From JBBQUN01 sp963717115 (lineage in GTDB: Bacteria > Actinomycetota > Acidimicrobiia > Acidimicrobiales > SZUA-35), in NCBI GenBank assembly GCA_963717115.1, contig CAVQVO010000002.1, forward strand, positions 620,001-684,000: a stretch of 64,000 nucleotides of DNA. The letters are read 5' to 3'. The notes under the pieces were generated by a model. That model did no database searches. It saw nothing but the letters and a program-made list of their open reading frames with translations, and was not told the DNA's origin. The first letter of the stretch is position 1. The number at the start of each line of letters is the position of its first letter. The position numbers were made by a program, and so were the translations under genes. Below, piece by piece: positions 44,037 through 52,332 of this stretch.

Positions 44037-45341
44037 TCACCGAACGGTCGCCTCGACCGGCAGCGTGGCGACGCCGTTGACGAAGTTGGACCGCACGTAG
44101 GCGACCGGACCGGTCGACACCAGCTCGATCCGCCGTTCGTGCAGGCCCTCGAGCAACAGGGCGAGCTCCAAACGGGCCAGTGAGGCGCCCAGGCAGAAAT
44201 GGGCGCCGCCTCCGCCGAAGGCCACGCTGGCCGGCACCTTGGGACGGGCGAGGTCGACTCGGAGCGGTCGGTCGAAGACCGACTCGTCGAAGTTGGCCGC
44301 GGCGTACCACATCACGACCTTGTCGCCGGCTCGGACGGTGGTTCCCGCCAGCTCGGTGTCGCGGGTCGCCGTGCGCCGGAAGTACAGGATCGGCGAACTG
44401 AACCGGACGACCTCGTCGGCTGCGGCCTCGAGCAGCGTCGCACGATCGCCGCCGGTCTCGGGATCGGCGAGGCGACGGCCCAGGCGATCGAACTCGTCGC
44501 CGAACTCGATGCGCTGCAGCGCCAGGTGGGCCATGGCCGAGCGGGTCGTCTCGTTGCCGGCGAAGATCATGAGTTGGAAGAACCGGGCGAACTCGGTCTC
44601 GTCGAGGCGATCGCCGTCGATCTCGGCGAAGGCCAGCTTGGTCAGCAGGTCGTCGCCGGGATCGGCCAGCACTCGGGCCCGGGCCTTCCTGGCGTAGTCC
44701 TCGATCCCCCACGCCGCAGGACTGTTGAACGGCAGCTCGCGCAGCGGAGCGGTGTTGCCGTAGGCATGGGGGTCGAGCGTCGAACCCGAGGTCCCCTCGA
44801 CCAGGTGGTCCGACAGCTCGATCATGAGCCGGTGGTCGGCCTCGGGAACACCGAGGATGTCGCAGATCACCCCGATCGGGATGGGCGCCGCGACGGTGTC
44901 GACCCAGTCGCCGCCTCCGGCATCGGTCAGTCGGTCGAGCGCTCCGTCGATCCGCTTCTTCGCTGCTTCGCGGTAGCCCATGACGTGTCGAGGCGTGAAG
45001 GCGGCGCTGACGAGGCGCCGCAACCGGGTGTGCATCGGCGGGTCGAGGTCGATCATCGACGCCCGGGCGTCGCGGACGTCGTCGTCGATGTCGTAGATCT
45101 GGATGTGGCCGACCTCGGAGGAGTAGGTGTCGGTGTCCCGGGAGACCGCGACGACGTCGGCGTGACGGACCACCGACCAGAATCCGCGGCCGTGCGGGCC
45201 GTCGGGGTTGGGTACCAGCCCGGGCCGTTCGCGCAGCTCGGCGAAGACGGCGTGGGGGATCCCGCGGTCGTACAGGCCGGGATCGGCCAGATCGACTCCG
45301 AGCCCGTCGGGATGTGTGGTCGATGGCGCGGTGGGATTCAT
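44037..45341 (-). CDS. Cytochrome P450
   Basis: 434 residues. C-helix HTRLRRLVSAAFTPRHV near residue 105, I-helix FAGNETTRSAMAHLAL near 262, K-helix DEVVRFSSPILYFRRTAT near 312, heme loop AFGGGGAHFCLGASLARLE with the Cys near 385. It is clearly related to the P450 at 29329 (shared DLADPGLYDRGIPHAVFAEL-type N-terminus and heme loop), so the two may act on related substrates. Its ATG overlaps the stop of the TTC38-type TPR gene upstream, so the two genes are coupled. No ferredoxin gene is adjacent; the one at 29114 could serve it. Confidence 0.9.
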   Translation of the reverse strand: MNPTAPSTTHPDGLGVDLADPGLYDRGIPHAVFAELRERPGLVPNPDGPHGRGFWSVVRHADVVAVSRDTDTYSSEVGHIQIYDIDDDVRDARASMIDLDPPMHTRLRRLVSAAFTPRHVMGYREAAKKRIDGALDRLTDAGGGDWVDTVAAPIPIGVICDILGVPEADHRLMIELSDHLVEGTSGSTLDPHAYGNTAPLRELPFNSPAAWGIEDYARKARARVLADPGDDLLTKLAFAEIDGDRLDETEFARFFQLMIFAGNETTRSAMAHLALQRIEFGDEFDRLGRRLADPETGGDRATLLEAAADEVVRFSSPILYFRRTATRDTELAGTTVRAGDKVVMWYAAANFDESVFDRPLRVDLARPKVPASVAFGGGGAHFCLGASLARLELALLLEGLHERRIELVSTGPVAYVRSNFVNGVATLPVEATVR

Positions 45342-46691
45342 GTCGGGTGCTCCTCGGGCCGGGGAGGCTCGATCGACGACGCAGGGTCGGGGCGGGGAAC
45401 GACGACCTCACCGGCGACCAGGTCGATGACCTGACGCTGGGCGAGCGAGCCGCCGAGCTCGGGCAATCGGGGGGCCAATGACCGGAGCATCGCCACGCCG
45501 GTGCCGTCGCTCGACCCGCCGAGCAGCAGGAGGGCCTCGGTCAGCGGTTCGACGACCTCGACGAAGAGCCGATCGTTCTCGGAGCCCGGTGGGCGGTGGG
45601 CGACGGTCTGGGTGGCGCGCCAGGCATCACCGAGTGCGGGATCGCTCCGTGCCGCCAGGGCGGCGTGCAGATCGAGGAAGCCGCAGGTGTGGCGGGCCGC
45701 CGCCCGGTGCCAGGCGTCGACCACCGGCCCCCATCGCTCGCCGACATCGACGTTGCCGACCTCGAGCCGCACCAGCAACGAGGTGAGATCGGCCAGGGTG
45801 AAGGGTCGGGATGGGTCGATCGGGAGCAGATCGGCGACGGCGAGCGCCTCGTCGACGCGCCCGTCGGCGACCAGTCGGATCCCCCGGTGCCACCACAGGT
45901 GGGCCGCCAGCAGATCCTGGCGGGGCCACGAACCGTCGGGGTCGAGGAGTTCGTAGAGCGCCGCGGACCGGCCCTGCATCTCGTGGACGTGCGCGGCGGC
46001 GTGCCGAGCCCACAGATCGTCGGCGTTGATCTCGAGCGCCCGGTTCGCCGCCTGGAGCGCCTCGTCGTGGCGACCCACCTCTTCCCAGGCGAAGGCCAAC
46101 TGGCCGAGGACGTGCCCGTGAGCGGCCTCGTCGGGCTCGAAGCTCGTCGTCGCCCGGCGACTCGAGACCAGACGGGAGCGGTCGTCACCGATGTGCAGGT
46201 AGACGTCGTGGGCGAAGCGGATGGCCGCCAGGTCTCGGGGCCGGCGGTCGATGACCTGCTCCCAGGCCGCCGCCGCCCGGGAGAACTCCCCGGCGGCCAG
46301 CAGGCGGACGGCGGTGACGTGCCCGGCCTCGCGGTCGGCGACGGTCGTCGGGGGACTCGAGCGATGCCAGGTCGGCGACGATGGTCTCGTGATCGCTCGG
46401 TTGGCCGGCGAGCACGAGCGCCGTGATGCGGAACACCCGACCGAGCACGAACCGGGGATCGGCGTCGATGGCCGGGCCGAGACGACCCAGCGGATCGCCG
46501 ACGAACGCCAGGTAGTCGTCGTAGGCCCGGTTCCAGGCCTCGATCGACGAGGGCGAGCCGTCGATCGGCACGTCCCAGCGGTCGAGCCCGGCCGTCGACG
46601 GGAGGGTGGTCGAGGGGAGGGTGGTCGAGGGGAGGGTGGTCGGTGCCGGGAGGGTTGGGGCCGCGGGGAGGTGGCCGGGCTGATTCGTCAT
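45338..46691 (-). CDS. TTC38-family tetratricopeptide-repeat protein (one frameshift)
   Basis: Start ATG 46691. The N-terminus has a low-complexity stretch of TTLPS repeats. The body shows the TTC38 pattern: FSRAAAAWEQVIDRRPRDLAA, RFAHDVYLHIGDDRSRLV, GQLAFAWEEVGRHDEALQAANRALEINADDLWARHAAAHVHEMQGR. The frame breaks in a run of five C near 46357. Removing one gives LESPPTTVADREAGHVTAV and about 450 residues in one frame. TTC38 homologues occur next to oxidoreductases in bacteria, but their function is unknown. It is first gene of a unit with the P450 at 44037. Confidence 0.75.
46600..46644. repeat. Three tandem 15-bp units encoding TTLPS repeats
   Basis: GGGAGGGTGGTCGAG is present twice exactly, with a third copy differing in the last two bases. 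It lies inside the 5' part of the TTC38-type gene and encodes the repeated TTLPS segment on the minus strand. Copy number is likely to vary between strains. Confidence 0.8.
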
Positions 46692-46723
46692 GCGGTCTCC
46701 TCTCGGCTGTCGGCGTTCCGTGT

Positions 46724-46735
46724 TTCGTATACGAA
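46724..46735. promoter_or_regulatory. Perfect 12-bp palindrome between divergent genes
   Basis: TTCGTATACGAA lies between the TTC38-type gene (start 46691, minus) and the SDR gene (start 46749, plus), in the most AT-rich part of the gap. GTATAC-centred palindromes are common TetR or GntR operators. Two FCD-type GntR proteins are encoded in the window. Operator function is inferred. Confidence 0.45.
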
Positions 46736-46748
46736 CGAACCCTAGGAT

Positions 46749-47639
46749 GTGTCCCTCGACACCGCAACCGGCAGGATGGGCACCGTGAACCCGTCCCGAG
46801 AACCCGAACCGCCACCCGATCGGCCGGAGCCGAACCCCGGCGATCACCTCCCCGATGTCCCGGTGGCCCTGATCACCGGCGGCGGCAGCGGCATCGGTGC
46901 CGCCGTGGCCCGCGAGTTGGCCGACCGGGGATGGCGGGTCGCCGTCACCGGCCGTCGCCGCGAACCACTCGAGGCCGTGGCGAGCGCCATCGACGGTCTG
47001 GCCATCGCCGGCGACACCACCGATGCCGATTCCGCCCGGTCGGCCGTCGCCGCCACGCTCGAGCGGTTCGGCCGACTCGACGGCCTGGTGCTCAACGCCG
47101 GGCAGGGTGCCGTTGCCGCCCTCCCCGATCTCGATCCCGACGTGTTCGCCTCGATCCTGGCCACCAACGTCATCGGGGCGGCGATCATGGCGCAGGCCGC
47201 GCTCCCCCATCTGCTCGCGTCGCCTCACCGGGGAGCGATCGTGTCGGTGTCGTCGGTGGCCGGACTGCGGGCGACCCCATCCTCGATCGCCTACTGCTCG
47301 TCGAAGGCGGCGATGATCATGATGACCAACTGCATCGCCCTCGATCACGGACCGGCCGGGCTGCGGGCGAACTCGGTCTGTCCCGGCTGGACCCGCACCC
47401 CCATGGCCGACGCCGAGATGGACGAACTCGGTCGCTCGATCGCCGCCGATCGGGAGCAGGCTTACGTGGCGGCCACTCGCCACGTCCCGCTGCGCCGACC
47501 GGCGACGGCCGACGAGGTGGCGGCGACGGTCTGCTGGTTGCTCTCACCCGAGTCGTCCTACGTCACCGGAGCGGTGCTCAACGTCGACGGCGGCAGCATC
47601 GGCGTCGACGTCGCGACCACGCTGTTCGGCCCGGCATGA
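46749..47639 (+). CDS. Short-chain dehydrogenase/reductase
   Basis: 296 residues from GTG 46749; ATG 46776 or GTG 46785 are equally possible because the first 35 residues are Pro-rich and outside the fold. Cofactor turn ITGGGSGIGAAVARELADRG near residue 42, NAG motif LVLNAGQG, catalytic Ser in SVSSVAGL and Tyr-x3-Lys in AYCSSKAAM near 180, and C-terminal signature SYVTGAVLNVDGG. GRR after the second strand favours NADP(H). It oxidises or reduces an alcohol or ketone of unknown identity. It overlaps the LLM oxidoreductase gene (ATGA). Confidence 0.85.
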   Translation: MSLDTATGRMGTVNPSREPEPPPDRPEPNPGDHLPDVPVALITGGGSGIGAAVARELADRGWRVAVTGRRREPLEAVASAIDGLAIAGDTTDADSARSAVAATLERFGRLDGLVLNAGQGAVAALPDLDPDVFASILATNVIGAAIMAQAALPHLLASPHRGAIVSVSSVAGLRATPSSIAYCSSKAAMIMMTNCIALDHGPAGLRANSVCPGWTRTPMADAEMDELGRSIAADREQAYVAATRHVPLRRPATADEVAATVCWLLSPESSYVTGAVLNVDGGSIGVDVATTLFGPA

Positions 47640-48604
47640 CGGCCGCCGAGCCCAGCCCGAGGCTGTTGATGATCCTGACCGAGAACCACACCCTCGTCGA
47701 TCCGGACGACCTCGAGGGCCTGGTCGAGTTGGCCACCATGGCCGACGACGCCGGGTTCGATGCGGTGATGCTGAGCGAGCACGTTGCGCTCGGCCCGTCG
47801 GCCGACGCCGCCGGACTGCCGTCGAACCCTCGGATGTACGCGGCCCCGGGCAACCAGGACCCCACGATGGCCTGGCCCAGCACCCCGGTGCTCGCCGGGG
47901 CGATCGCCAACGCCACCGATCGGGTGCGGATCGTGCTCGGCGCGCTCATCACACCGTTGCGCCACCCGGTCGCCCTGGCCAAGGACCTGGCAACGCTCGA
48001 CCGACTCTCGAACGGCCGCCTCGTCGTGCAACCCACCGTGTCGTGGCACGCCGAGGAATACGCGGCACTCGGGGTGCCCTTCGAGCACCGAGGCCGCATC
48101 CTCGACGAACAACTCGAGGCCATGACCGCGCTGTGGGGAGCCTCACCGGCCAGTCACCACGGGCACCACTTCGACTTCACCGACGTCTACAGCGAACCGA
48201 AGGCCTTCCGAGCCGAGGGCCCGCACCTGTGGTTCGGGGGTCAGACCCTGCATCGTCGACTGCTCGATCGCCTCGTCCGGCACGGTTCGGGATTCCATCC
48301 GTTCGGCAGACCGACCGACGCCGACCTGGCGCTGCTGCGCGACGCCCTCCGGGGGGCCGGCCGGGATCCGAGCGGTTTCGAGATGGTCGGTGGCACCGAT
48401 GCGGTGTTCACCGGCCGAGACGACGTCGCCGATCTCGACCTCGCCATGCGCGGGTTCGCCGAACAACTCGAACGGGGTTTCACCACGTTCTGCATGAAGC
48501 CGTCGCAGCACACCGACCGTGTCGACGAGGTGCCCGACCTGTGCCGCCGGATGCTCGACCACGTCGCCGGGCTCGACCGCCCGCCCGAGAGCCTCACCGT
48601 TTGA
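47636..48604 (+). CDS. LLM-class (probably F420-dependent) oxidoreductase
   Basis: 322 residues from ATG 47636, overlapping the SDR stop. Luciferase-like TIM-barrel pattern: TMADDAGFDAVMLSEHVALG near residue 32-51, VRIVLGALITPLRHPVALAKDLATLDRLSNGRL near 97-130, EYAALGVPFEHRGRILDEQL near 140, GPHLWFGGQT near 200. The family uses F420 or FMN; in actinobacteria F420 is usual. It is the second of two redox genes under the 46724 palindrome. Its last codons and stop overlap the 48598 palindrome that precedes the next operon. Confidence 0.85.
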   Translation: MTAAEPSPRLLMILTENHTLVDPDDLEGLVELATMADDAGFDAVMLSEHVALGPSADAAGLPSNPRMYAAPGNQDPTMAWPSTPVLAGAIANATDRVRIVLGALITPLRHPVALAKDLATLDRLSNGRLVVQPTVSWHAEEYAALGVPFEHRGRILDEQLEAMTALWGASPASHHGHHFDFTDVYSEPKAFRAEGPHLWFGGQTLHRRLLDRLVRHGSGFHPFGRPTDADLALLRDALRGAGRDPSGFEMVGGTDAVFTGRDDVADLDLAMRGFAEQLERGFTTFCMKPSQHTDRVDEVPDLCRRMLDHVAGLDRPPESLTV

Positions 48605-48615
48605 CTCCAAACGAT
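48598..48615. promoter_or_regulatory. Copy 3 of the 18-bp palindromic operator-like motif
   Basis: CGTTTGACTCCAAACGAT matches the copies at 21926 and 39529 except for the central bases. It overlaps the stop codon of the LLM oxidoreductase gene and lies 50 bases before the acyl-CoA dehydrogenase start at 48665. Confidence 0.45.
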
Positions 48616-48664
48616 CCCGCGGTCTCTGCTACCTTGACCCGTCAGGCCGACCACCGGGGGTGTC

Positions 48665-49894
48665 ATGATCAAGACCGACCGGCAGCGCGAACTCGTCGCC
48701 GCCATGGCCTCGCTCGGGCCGGCGTTCGCCGCCCGCGCCGAGCGCTACGACCGTGACGCGTCGTTTCCCGACGAGAACTTCGACGACCTCGCGGCGGCCG
48801 GATTCCTGACCCTGTGCATCCCCGAGCGCTTCGGCGGACTGGGGGCCGACTTCGCCACCTATGCGCTGGTTTCGGAGGAGCTCGGCAGGCACTGCGGATC
48901 GACCGCCCTGACGTTCAACATGCACACGGCGACCTGCCTCCTGACCGGACCGATCGCCGACGCCCTCGACCTCGCCGACGACGACCGGGTGCTCCTCGAC
49001 GAGAAGCGGGCGGCGATGTTCGCCGACATCGTCGACCATCACACGATCCATGCCCAGCCGTTCTCCGAGGGGATCAGCACCGGGGCGACGACCGGGATCG
49101 CCACCACCGCCACACCGGTCGAGGGCGGCTACCGGGTGACCGGCCGCAAGATCTTCGCCTCGCTGTCGGAAGCGGCCGGGATGCACAACATCATCGCCAT
49201 GGTCCCCGGCGACGATCGAGTCCGGTTCATGGGGGTTCCCGCCGGTTCCGAGGGGCTGTCGATCGTGGGTGACTGGGATCCGCTGGGCATGCGCGGCACG
49301 ATCTCCAAGACCCTGGTCTTCGACGACGTCTTCGTTCCCGACGACAACGAATGGCTCCCGCCGGGGTTGTTCGACCAGATGGCCGCCGAGTTCCCCTACT
49401 TCTACATGACCCTGTCGTTCGCGTACCTCGGCCTCATGCGCGGCGTGCTGGACTTCACCGCCGACTACCTGCGCAGCGGAACGACGGGTCCGGTCCGGGC
49501 CGAGCATCCGCAGAAGCAGGCCCTCTGGGCCGAGATGAACCTGATGCACCAGCAGGCCCAGGCGCTGACCTACCGGGTGCTCGAAGAAGCGGGCCCCCGA
49601 CCATCCGAGGAACAGGTCCATCGGGCGTGGGCGGCGATGGTCACCACCATGGAGGGTGCCCCCGAGGTCGCCTCGAAGGCCATCCGGGCCTGCGGGGGCC
49701 GGAGCCTGCTGCGCCCCCTCCCGCTCGAGCGATACTTCCGCGACGCCCGATGCGGGGCCACCATGCTGCCCTGGAGCGTCGAGGTCTGCCTGGATCGCAT
49801 CGGCCGATACGGCATCCTCGGCGACGACACGCCTGGTCCCGGCCATGCCGGTTCGGCCGGAGCCGCCCTCCAATCCACGACCGACCGGCGATGA
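48665..49894 (+). CDS. Acyl-CoA dehydrogenase-fold flavoprotein, atypical
   Basis: 409 residues. N-terminal pattern NFDDLAAAGFLTLCIPERFGGLG near residue 38, GISTGATTGIATTATPVEGGYRVTGRKIFASLS near 138-170, and a C-terminal CGGRSLLRPLPLERYFRDARCGATMLPWS near 350. Neither common catalytic Glu site is recognisable: the C-terminal motif reads CGATMLPW and helix G MTLSFAYLG. It could be a group D flavin monooxygenase-like or another non-dehydrogenase member. It is first gene of a plus-strand unit with the NicX-like and glutamine-synthetase-like genes, behind the 48598 palindrome. Confidence 0.8.
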   Translation: MIKTDRQRELVAAMASLGPAFAARAERYDRDASFPDENFDDLAAAGFLTLCIPERFGGLGADFATYALVSEELGRHCGSTALTFNMHTATCLLTGPIADALDLADDDRVLLDEKRAAMFADIVDHHTIHAQPFSEGISTGATTGIATTATPVEGGYRVTGRKIFASLSEAAGMHNIIAMVPGDDRVRFMGVPAGSEGLSIVGDWDPLGMRGTISKTLVFDDVFVPDDNEWLPPGLFDQMAAEFPYFYMTLSFAYLGLMRGVLDFTADYLRSGTTGPVRAEHPQKQALWAEMNLMHQQAQALTYRVLEEAGPRPSEEQVHRAWAAMVTTMEGAPEVASKAIRACGGRSLLRPLPLERYFRDARCGATMLPWSVEVCLDRIGRYGILGDDTPGPGHAGSAGAALQSTTDRR

Positions 49895-49904
49895 CGAGAC
49901 GGCC

Positions 49905-50978
49905 ATGACGTCCACCGAATGGGCCTGGATCGAGCGGTTCGGGCAGCAATTCGAGGCCTGCGGACTCCGTTCCGACGAAACGGCGGTCCTGCTCAGCGAG
50001 ACCCGCAGCCGACCCGAACTGGTCGAGACCGCACGCCTGGCCCTCGGCCGTTCGGGCGCCGCCACCACGCAGATCGTCATGCCGACACCGACCAACCCCG
50101 GGCCCGTGCCGATCCGCAGCACCGGGGCCTCGCAGGCGATCGCCGGACACCGCTCGGCCATCGCCGCGCTGGCGGCCGCCGACTTCGTCGTCGACTGCAC
50201 CGTCGAGGGGCTGCTCCACGCTCCCGAACTCGGCCGGATCCTCGCCGGCGGGGCGCGGGTGTTGATGATCTCGAACGAGCATCCCGAGAACTTCGAGCGC
50301 ATGCCCCACGATCCGTCGCTGGCCGAACGCGTGGCGATCGGCAAGGCCCTGCTCGAGTCGGCAGCCTCGCTGCGGGTGACCTCGTCGTCCGGTTCGGATC
50401 TGACCATCGATCTCGCGGGGGCGGTTCGCGCCGGTTCGGCCGGGTTCACCACCGACCCCGGCGACATCGCGCACTGGCCGGGCGGCCTCGTCCTCGCGTT
50501 CCCGGCCGCGGGCTCCGTCGACGGCACCCTCGTGCTGGCCGCCGGCGATCTCAACCTGACCTTCACCGACTACATCCGCTCGCCCATCCGACTCACCATC
50601 GAGCGCGACTACATCACGGCGATCGATCCGGTCGATGCAGATGCCCGGTTCGACGCCGACCTCTTCGCCTCGTATCTCGGGTCGTTCGGTGAGGCCGACG
50701 CCTATGCGACGAGTCACGTGGGATGGGGGATGAACCCGCACGCCCGCTGGGACACCCTTCCGCTGTTCGACAAGAGCCAGGTCAACGGCACCGAGGCCCG
50801 GGCGTTCGCCGGCAACTTCCTCTACAGCACCGGGGCCAACGAGGTCGCCGGTCGATTCTGCCGCGGCCACTTCGATCTGCCGATGCGATCGTGCACGGTG
50901 GTCCTCGACGGACCCGACGGGTCGACCACCGTCGTCGACGAGGGCCGACTGCATCCCCGACTCGCACCGCCCCGCTGA
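49905..50978 (+). CDS. NicX-like dioxygenase / M29-fold protein (2,5-dihydroxypyridine 5,6-dioxygenase homologue)
   Basis: 357 residues from ATG 49905, 11 bases after the upstream stop. Patterns VDCTVEGLLHAPELGRILAG and ARVLMISNEHPENFERM near residues 97-131 match the 2,5-dihydroxypyridine 5,6-dioxygenase group. Candidate iron ligands are His in ATSHVGWGMNPHARWD near 271 and His/Asp in CRGHFDLPM near 323-325. The 51-residue spacing and HxD pair mirror the known ligands of NicX. M29 aminopeptidases share the fold but use a different ligand set. If the call is right, it cleaves a hydroxylated N-heteroaromatic ring. It is cotranscribed with a glutamine-synthetase-like gene 35 bases downstream. 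Confidence 0.7.
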   Translation: MTSTEWAWIERFGQQFEACGLRSDETAVLLSETRSRPELVETARLALGRSGAATTQIVMPTPTNPGPVPIRSTGASQAIAGHRSAIAALAAADFVVDCTVEGLLHAPELGRILAGGARVLMISNEHPENFERMPHDPSLAERVAIGKALLESAASLRVTSSSGSDLTIDLAGAVRAGSAGFTTDPGDIAHWPGGLVLAFPAAGSVDGTLVLAAGDLNLTFTDYIRSPIRLTIERDYITAIDPVDADARFDADLFASYLGSFGEADAYATSHVGWGMNPHARWDTLPLFDKSQVNGTEARAFAGNFLYSTGANEVAGRFCRGHFDLPMRSCTVVLDGPDGSTTVVDEGRLHPRLAPPR

Positions 50979-51012
50979 ACCACCCACCCCGATCACCCCA
51001 AGGATCACGACC

Positions 51013-52326
51013 ATGACCGAATTCTCCCGCTACCGAGTGTTGTGGGCCGATCATCTCGGATTGGCCCGGGGCAAGTACCTCCCGGCCCGGGTTGCCGATC
51101 ACGGCACGGCCTTCTGTGTCGGGGTCTATCTGCTCGGCTACGACCGCGAGATGTACGACGTCGAGGTCGGCATGGACGCCACCGGCTTCCCCGACGTCGA
51201 TGCCACCTTCGACCTCGCCGATGCCCGACCCGGCTGGGAACCCGGGACGGGGGTGATCGTCACCGACATCACCAAGAACGGTGCCCTCTATCCGGTCGCG
51301 GCGCGCACGGCGCTGAAGAAGGCCATCGCCGACTGGCGGCACCTGGGCTACGACCCGAAGGTCGGCATCGAGCTCGAGGCCTACCTGATGGAGCCCGACG
51401 GCGAGGGCGGGTGGCGCCCCTACGAGACGCCCTCGGCGTTCGTGTACGGAACCGGACCCTTCACGGATCCGAGCGGCCTGATCGACGACATCATGCAGGC
51501 GGCCGAGACCAGCGGCATCCCGGTCGAGAGCTTCAACTCCGAATTCGACTTCCCGCAGTTCGAGCTCACACTCGAGTACGGCGATGCGCTGGAGGCGGTC
51601 GACAACGTCTTCCTCTTCAAAGAACTCGCCCGCGAACGAGCCCTGCATCACGGTCTTCGGTTGACGTTCCTCGACAAGCCCATCACCGACAAGAGCGGGT
51701 CGGGCGTGCACGTGAACTTCTCGTTGGCCGACGCCGACGGCAACAACGCGTTCGCCGATCCGTCCGCCGAGGACGGCCTGTCGCCGCTGGTCCCGCGATG
51801 TGTGGCCGGACTCCTGGCCCACCACGAAGGCCTGTCGGCGTTGCTGGCCCCGACGGTCAACTCCTACAAGCGGCTCCGGCCCGGCGCCCTCGCCGGCTAT
51901 CGCGCCAACTGGGGATACGACCATCGGGTCGCAGCGGTGCGGATCCCGCCGCACCGCGGGCGGTCGACCCGAATCGAGCAACGAACCGGCGGCGGCACGA
52001 CCAATCCCTACATCGCCACCGCGGCCATCCTCCAGGCGGCCCGTCTCGGCGTGGTCGACGCGCTCGATTGCCCGGCCTGCGAGACCGGTGACGGCTTCGA
52101 GAGCTTCAACACCGATCGCTGCGTACCCGACGACCTCTCGGGCGGGCTCGACGCGCTCGTCGCCGATCGGGCGCTGACCGAGGCACTGGGCCCGGATCTC
52201 GTCGCGAACTTCGTCGGGGTGAAACGTCACGAGTGGGCGAGCTATGTGGCGGCCACGCCGGACTGGGTGGAGTGGGTCGACGCGGTCACACCCTGGGAAC
52301 TCCAGACCTACCTGCCGTTCCACTGA
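51013..52326 (+). CDS. Glutamine-synthetase-like gamma-glutamyl ligase, second paralogue
   Basis: 437 residues. GS-fold motifs: VGIELEAYLMEPDG near residue 118, NSEFDFPQFELTLEYGDAL near 178, DKSGSGVHVNFSLADADGNN near 223, and RIEQRTGGGTTNPYIATAAIL near 322, where the usual GADAN is GGTTN. The N-terminal beta-grasp domain is reduced (VLWADHLGLARGKYLP). It is clearly divergent from the paralogue at 30572 and from biosynthetic GlnA. It is third in the unit with the atypical acyl-CoA-dehydrogenase-fold protein and the NicX-like dioxygenase, so the substrate may be an amine or amide linked to the N-heteroaromatic route. Confidence 0.8.
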   Translation: MTEFSRYRVLWADHLGLARGKYLPARVADHGTAFCVGVYLLGYDREMYDVEVGMDATGFPDVDATFDLADARPGWEPGTGVIVTDITKNGALYPVAARTALKKAIADWRHLGYDPKVGIELEAYLMEPDGEGGWRPYETPSAFVYGTGPFTDPSGLIDDIMQAAETSGIPVESFNSEFDFPQFELTLEYGDALEAVDNVFLFKELARERALHHGLRLTFLDKPITDKSGSGVHVNFSLADADGNNAFADPSAEDGLSPLVPRCVAGLLAHHEGLSALLAPTVNSYKRLRPGALAGYRANWGYDHRVAAVRIPPHRGRSTRIEQRTGGGTTNPYIATAAILQAARLGVVDALDCPACETGDGFESFNTDRCVPDDLSGGLDALVADRALTEALGPDLVANFVGVKRHEWASYVAATPDWVEWVDAVTPWELQTYLPFH

Positions 52327-52332
52327 CCCGGG

